From contig NZ_JAUSQL010000001.1 of the NCBI RefSeq assembly GCF_030811095.1, positions 1,302,001 to 1,366,000 on the forward strand: a DNA stretch of 64,000 bases. The letters run 5' to 3'. The position numbers were made by a program, and so were the translations under genes. Below are positions 60,858-64,000 of this stretch, piece after piece. The notes below the pieces were generated by a model, which was not told the origin of the DNA, made no database searches, and was given only the letters and a program-made list of their open reading frames with translations. The first letter of the stretch is position 1. Each line of letters begins with the position of its first letter. This DNA comes from Trueperella abortisuis (GTDB lineage: Bacteria; Actinomycetota; Actinomycetes; Actinomycetales; Actinomycetaceae).

Positions 60858-62093
60858 CTAGGACAGGTGCAGCTTCGGCATCGCCTCACCCTTGCCGAAC
60901 TTGACGTCGCGGGCCGCGGCCAGCCGGCCCGTCAGGCCGGTCAGTGCGATGAACCCGCGGGCGTGCGACTGGTTAAACGTGTCGCCCTGGTCGTACGTGG
61001 CCAGGTTGAAGTCATACAGCGAAGTCGGCGAGCGCCGGCCGGTCACCACGGCGCGCCCGCCGTGCAGCGTCATGCGGATCTCGCCGGAGACGTAGTCCTG
61101 GGTGTCCCGGATGAAGGCGTCGAGGGAACGCTTGAGCGGGGAGAACCACTGACCCTCGTAGACCAGCTCCGACCAACGCAACCCCACGCGCTCCTTGAAG
61201 CGGGCCTGCTCACGATCCAGCGTCACGCGCTCAAGCTCGCGGTGGGCGGTGATGAGAGCCATCGCACCCGGAGCCTCATAGATCTCCCGCGACTTGATGC
61301 CAACCATGCGGTCCTCGACAATGTCAATGCGGCCGATACCCTGAGCGCCCGCGCGGGCGTTCATCTCCTCAATCGCCTGGAGCGGCGTGACGTCGCGCCC
61401 GTCGATCTTCACCGGAATGCCGCGTTCGAAGGTGATGACAACCTCGTCAGGCAAAGGCGGGTAGGACGGATCGTCGGTGTAGTTGTAGACGTCCTTGGTG
61501 GGCGCGTTCCACAGGTCCTCGAGGTAGCCCGTCTCGATCGCGCGGCCCCAAACGTTCTGGTCGATCGAGAAGGGGTTGGACTTCGTCGTCTCGATGGGCA
61601 GGTTGTGCTTCTCGGCATAGTTGATCGCGAACTCGCGGGTCAGGGCCAGATCGCGCACGGGCGAGAGGCACTTCATATCCGGGGCGAGCGAGGTGATGCC
61701 GTTCTCGAAGCGAACCTGATCGTTACCCTTGCCGGTGCATCCGTGGGCAACCGTCTCGGCGCCGAACTGACGGGCCGCCGTCACCAGGTGCTTGACGATG
61801 ACGGGCCGCGAAAGTGCGGAAACAAGCGGGTACGCCTCCATGTAAAGGCCGTTGGCCTGCAGGTCGAGCATGCAGTACTCCTCGGCGAACTCGTCGCGAG
61901 CGTCGGCCACGTAGGCCTCCACGGCGCCGCAGTCGAGCGCGCGCTGACGGACCACGTCGAGATCCTCGCCTCCCTGCCCGACGTCGACGGCGACGGTGAT
62001 GACCTCCGCCCCGGTCGCTTCGCCGATCCAGCCGATCGCCACCGACGTGTCGAGTCCGCCGGAGTATGCGAGGACTACGCGTTCCTTTGCCAT
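60858..62093 (-). CDS. argG: Argininosuccinate synthase
   Basis: A 411-residue ATP-dependent ligase joining citrulline and aspartate. The N-terminus [12 protein letters not shown] is the pyrophosphatase-type P-loop, followed by the citrulline/aspartate-binding [14 protein letters not shown] and [14 protein letters not shown] segments. The start ([13 protein letters not shown]) has AAAGG 8 nt upstream. It is the last gene of the minus-strand arg group and is followed by a good terminator, so the argH gene is not part of this operon. Confidence 0.96.
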   Translation of the reverse strand: MAKERVVLAYSGGLDTSVAIGWIGEATGAEVITVAVDVGQGGEDLDVVRQRALDCGAVEAYVADARDEFAEEYCMLDLQANGLYMEAYPLVSALSRPVIVKHLVTAARQFGAETVAHGCTGKGNDQVRFENGITSLAPDMKCLSPVRDLALTREFAINYAEKHNLPIETTKSNPFSIDQNVWGRAIETGYLEDLWNAPTKDVYNYTDDPSYPPLPDEVVITFERGIPVKIDGRDVTPLQAIEEMNARAGAQGIGRIDIVEDRMVGIKSREIYEAPGAMALITAHRELERVTLDREQARFKERVGLRWSELVYEGQWFSPLKRSLDAFIRDTQDYVSGEIRMTLHGGRAVVTGRRSPTSLYDFNLATYDQGDTFNQSHARGFIALTGLTGRLAAARDVKFGKGEAMPKLHLS

Positions 62094-62105
62094 GATGAAC
62101 CTTTC

Positions 62106-62603
62106 TTAGTTGTTAGAAGAAGAGTGAGCGATGTCGATGAGGCGGCTAAGCAGCTCGTCGGCACGTTTGGTGGATTCGGTAATGACCAGCACCGTGTCGT
62201 CACCGGCGATGCAGCCGAGCACGCCGTCGAGCACGGCGCGGTCGAGCGCCGAGGCCAGCAGCTGCGCGGCCCCGGGCGGTGTGCGTAGCACGATCTGGTT
62301 TCCCGCCGACTTGGCCGAGACCATGACCTCCCGGGCCCAGCGCTCCAGGTGGAAGCCCGCGGGTGCGTCGCTCTCCCCCTCCACACCGGGGCTGGGCACC
62401 TTGTAGTGGCGCCCACCCATACCGTCGGGGACCTTGCGCGCCTGAAGCTCGTCGAGGTCGCGCGAGAGCGTGGCTTGTGTGACCACGATCCCCTCGTCCG
62501 CGAGCAACGCCCGCAGCTCGGCCTGCGAGCCAATGGGCTGGGATTCGACGATGGCGGTGATGCGGGCGAGCCGGGCCGCCTTGGTCACCATGGTTCCTGT
62601 CAC
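62106..62603 (-). CDS. argR: Arginine repressor ArgR
   Basis: A 165-residue hexameric regulator. The N-terminal winged helix contains GSQAELRALLADEGIVVTQA and the recognition element TLSRDLDEL near residues 45-52; the C-terminal oligomer/arginine-binding part has GCIAGDDTVLVIT with the conserved GDD-T. GTG start overlaps the argD stop (GTGA); an ATG four codons further is possible. It represses arg genes when arginine is present. No clear ARG box was fixed in this window. Confidence 0.92.
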   Translation of the reverse strand: MTGTMVTKAARLARITAIVESQPIGSQAELRALLADEGIVVTQATLSRDLDELQARKVPDGMGGRHYKVPSPGVEGESDAPAGFHLERWAREVMVSAKSAGNQIVLRTPPGAAQLLASALDRAVLDGVLGCIAGDDTVLVITESTKRADELLSRLIDIAHSSSNN

Positions 62604-63736
62604 GAGTGTTTCTCCATTTCTTCGATGAACGGCGCAAGTTCATCTTGCGTGATGACAAGCGGTGGCGCCAACCGGATCGTCGTGGTGTTCGGCGCGTTGA
62701 CGATGAAGCCCCGGCCCAAAAGCTCGGCCTGGAGCGCCGGGGCGTCTTTGACGACGACGCCGAGCAGCAGCCCCGCACCGCGCACCTCGAACCCGCGCGC
62801 CTCGAGCTCGCCGGCTAGCCACTGCCCCGTTCCGCGCACGTGGTCGAGCAGCCCGGCCACCTCGCCGACGACGGCGTTTGCTGCCGCACACGCCAACGGA
62901 TTGCCGCCGAAGGTGGTGCCGTGGCTGCCGGGGGTCAGCAGACGCCCGGCTTTCTCGATCCCGACGACGGCTCCGATCGGAACGCCCCCGCCCAGGCCCT
63001 TGGCCAGGGCGATGACGTCTGCCTTGACGAGGTCAGAGTGGGCGAACCATCGTCCGGTGCGCCCCACACCCGTCTGTACCTCGTCGACCACGAACAGCGC
63101 ATTAAAACGTTCGCACAGGGCGCGGGCGCGGCGCAGGAAGGCAGCGGGGACGGGAACAACGCCGGCCTCGCCCTGGATGGTCTCGACGAAGATCGCCGCA
63201 ACGTCGTCGTTGAAGACGGCGTCGAGGGCCTCGACGCTGGGGTCGATGAAGATGACGTTTCCGCCAAGCGGCTCGAAGGGCTCACGGATGGCGGGTTTGT
63301 GGGTGATGGACAGGGCGCCGAGCGTGCGCCCGTGAAAGCCACCCTTGAGCGCGATGATCGTTCCTCGCGGCTTGTGCAGGCGAGCCATCTTGATGGCGGC
63401 CTCGTTGGCCTCTGCTCCCGAGTTACAGAAGAAGACCCGGGCTGAGGCGCCCACATAGCCCTCGTCGGAGAGCATGCGCTGAATCGCGCCGGCAAGCTCC
63501 AGCTGTGGTGCGGTGGCAAAATAGTTCGACACATGGGTCGCCCTGCCCGCCTGCTCGGTGATCGCACGCACGATCGCGGGATGGGCATAGCCAAGGGCGT
63601 TGACCGCGATGCCGGCAAGCAGATCGAGGTAGCGTTTGCCGTTCTCGTCCCACACGTAAACGCCCTCGCCGCGCTCGATCACCAGCTGCGGCTCACCAAA
63701 GGCGTTCATCATCCGCTGAGAGTATAGTTCCGACAT
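62600..63736 (-). CDS. argD: Acetylornithine aminotransferase
   Basis: A 378-residue class III PLP aminotransferase. Binding motif GLLLGVVVK, PLP-lysine in IALAKGLGGG (Lys), and FNALFVVDEVQTGVGRTG before it. It converts N-acetylglutamate semialdehyde to N-acetylornithine. The ATG at 63736 shares a base with the argB stop (TGATG) and has AGGAGGAG in front; a GTG three bases earlier is the alternative. Confidence 0.94.
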   Translation of the reverse strand: MSELYSQRMMNAFGEPQLVIERGEGVYVWDENGKRYLDLLAGIAVNALGYAHPAIVRAITEQAGRATHVSNYFATAPQLELAGAIQRMLSDEGYVGASARVFFCNSGAEANEAAIKMARLHKPRGTIIALKGGFHGRTLGALSITHKPAIREPFEPLGGNVIFIDPSVEALDAVFNDDVAAIFVETIQGEAGVVPVPAAFLRRARALCERFNALFVVDEVQTGVGRTGRWFAHSDLVKADVIALAKGLGGGVPIGAVVGIEKAGRLLTPGSHGTTFGGNPLACAAANAVVGEVAGLLDHVRGTGQWLAGELEARGFEVRGAGLLLGVVVKDAPALQAELLGRGFIVNAPNTTTIRLAPPLVITQDELAPFIEEMEKHS

Positions 63737-64000
63737 CACTTCTCCTCCTTCGCCCCGGTCACGGCCTCGCGCCGGGCCGCGGCCGTGACCTGGGTGCCGA
63801 TGCCGTCGTCGGTGAAGATCTCGAGCAGAATGGAGTGAGCCATCCGCCCGTCAATGATGTGGGCCTTGGGAACGCCGCGCTCCACTGCCCTGAGCGCAGC
63901 CTCCATCTTCGGTTTCATCCCCGAGTCGAGGACGGGCAGGAGCGCGCGTAGGTCGTCGGGATGGATCTCGGAGACGAGCGACGATTTATCCGGCCAGTCG
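63736..64000 (-). CDS. argB: Acetylglutamate kinase, C-terminal part (runs off the window)
   Basis: The last 87 residues of ArgB, cut by the window edge. The conserved C-terminal region reads [29 protein letters not shown] and [19 protein letters not shown], then the GTQV end and a short extra tail ([16 protein letters not shown]). The kinase commits acetylglutamate to arginine synthesis. Followed directly by argD with one-base overlap. Confidence 0.93.
   Translation of the reverse strand, partial: DWPDKSSLVSEIHPDDLRALLPVLDSGMKPKMEAALRAVERGVPKAHIIDGRMAHSILLEIFTDDGIGTQVTAAARREAVTGAKEEK

Noticed and set aside
60756..62288. 510-codon open frame on the plus strand opposite argG/argR
   Set aside because: It is antisense to well-identified argG and argR, has His/Arg/Val-rich composition typical of the reverse strand of GC-rich genes, and shows no motif or ribosome-binding site.

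Overview
The window is high-GC, densely packed bacterial chromosome from an actinobacterium. A Trueperella/Arcanobacterium-type member of the Actinomycetaceae is my best guess. The grounds are the rRNA sequence type, DtxR-type iron boxes, a SufR-led suf operon without IscS/IscU, a GlgM/GlgC pair, and a tlyA-nadK-recN-steA-steB block laid out as in Mycobacterium tuberculosis. Species is not resolvable by eye. No phage, IS element, CRISPR array or tRNA gene was seen.

Layout. 1-9.6 kb: two SpoU-type RNA methyltransferases, a wall-anchored protein with an LAKTG sorting signal, an XRE regulator, an NfeD/SPFH membrane pair, an orphan ABC ATPase, divergent glgM (glgA) and glgC, serB and a small Cys-rich protein. 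9.6-16.1 kb: a five-gene, translationally coupled operon (ECF S component, EcfT, fused double EcfA, two half-size exporter-fold ABC proteins) behind a strong DtxR-like box; probably iron or siderophore uptake. 16.1-20 kb: an unusual inverted repeat, a low-GC gene remnant, sixA, an ABC-F ATPase and a zinc metallopeptidase. 20-26.5 kb: sufR-B-D-Rieske-C-S-U-T. 26.7-38.5 kb: NUDIX hydrolase, murJ, a divergent MraY/WecA-like protein, steB, steA, recN, nadK, tlyA, a 42-residue protein, a HAD phosphatase and an unusual Arg/Asp-rich TPR protein, all on the minus strand. 38.6-44 kb: one rRNA operon (16S-23S-5S, minus strand) with a clear promoter and terminator. 44-47.7 kb: a Mn/Zn ABC importer. 47.7-51.1 kb: tyrS and an ABC-2 transporter with its own XRE regulator and a palindromic operator. 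51.1-56 kb: argH, galE, argF and an MFS transporter. 56-60.7 kb: a 1523-residue LPXTG-anchored subtilase behind a DtxR-like box. 60.8-64 kb: argG, argR, argD and the 3' part of argB.

How the parts work together. Two DtxR-like boxes connect a putative siderophore/ECF importer and a surface protease into one probable iron-starvation response, and the suf operon supplies Fe-S assembly. The arginine genes cover steps from acetylglutamate kinase to argininosuccinate lyase, but argF and argH lie away from argBDRG. Many first genes have a TAnnnT hexamer exactly 6-7 nt before the start codon, which suggests leaderless transcripts are common here. Start sites were chosen from ribosome-binding sites, four-base overlaps with the upstream gene, or this leaderless pattern.
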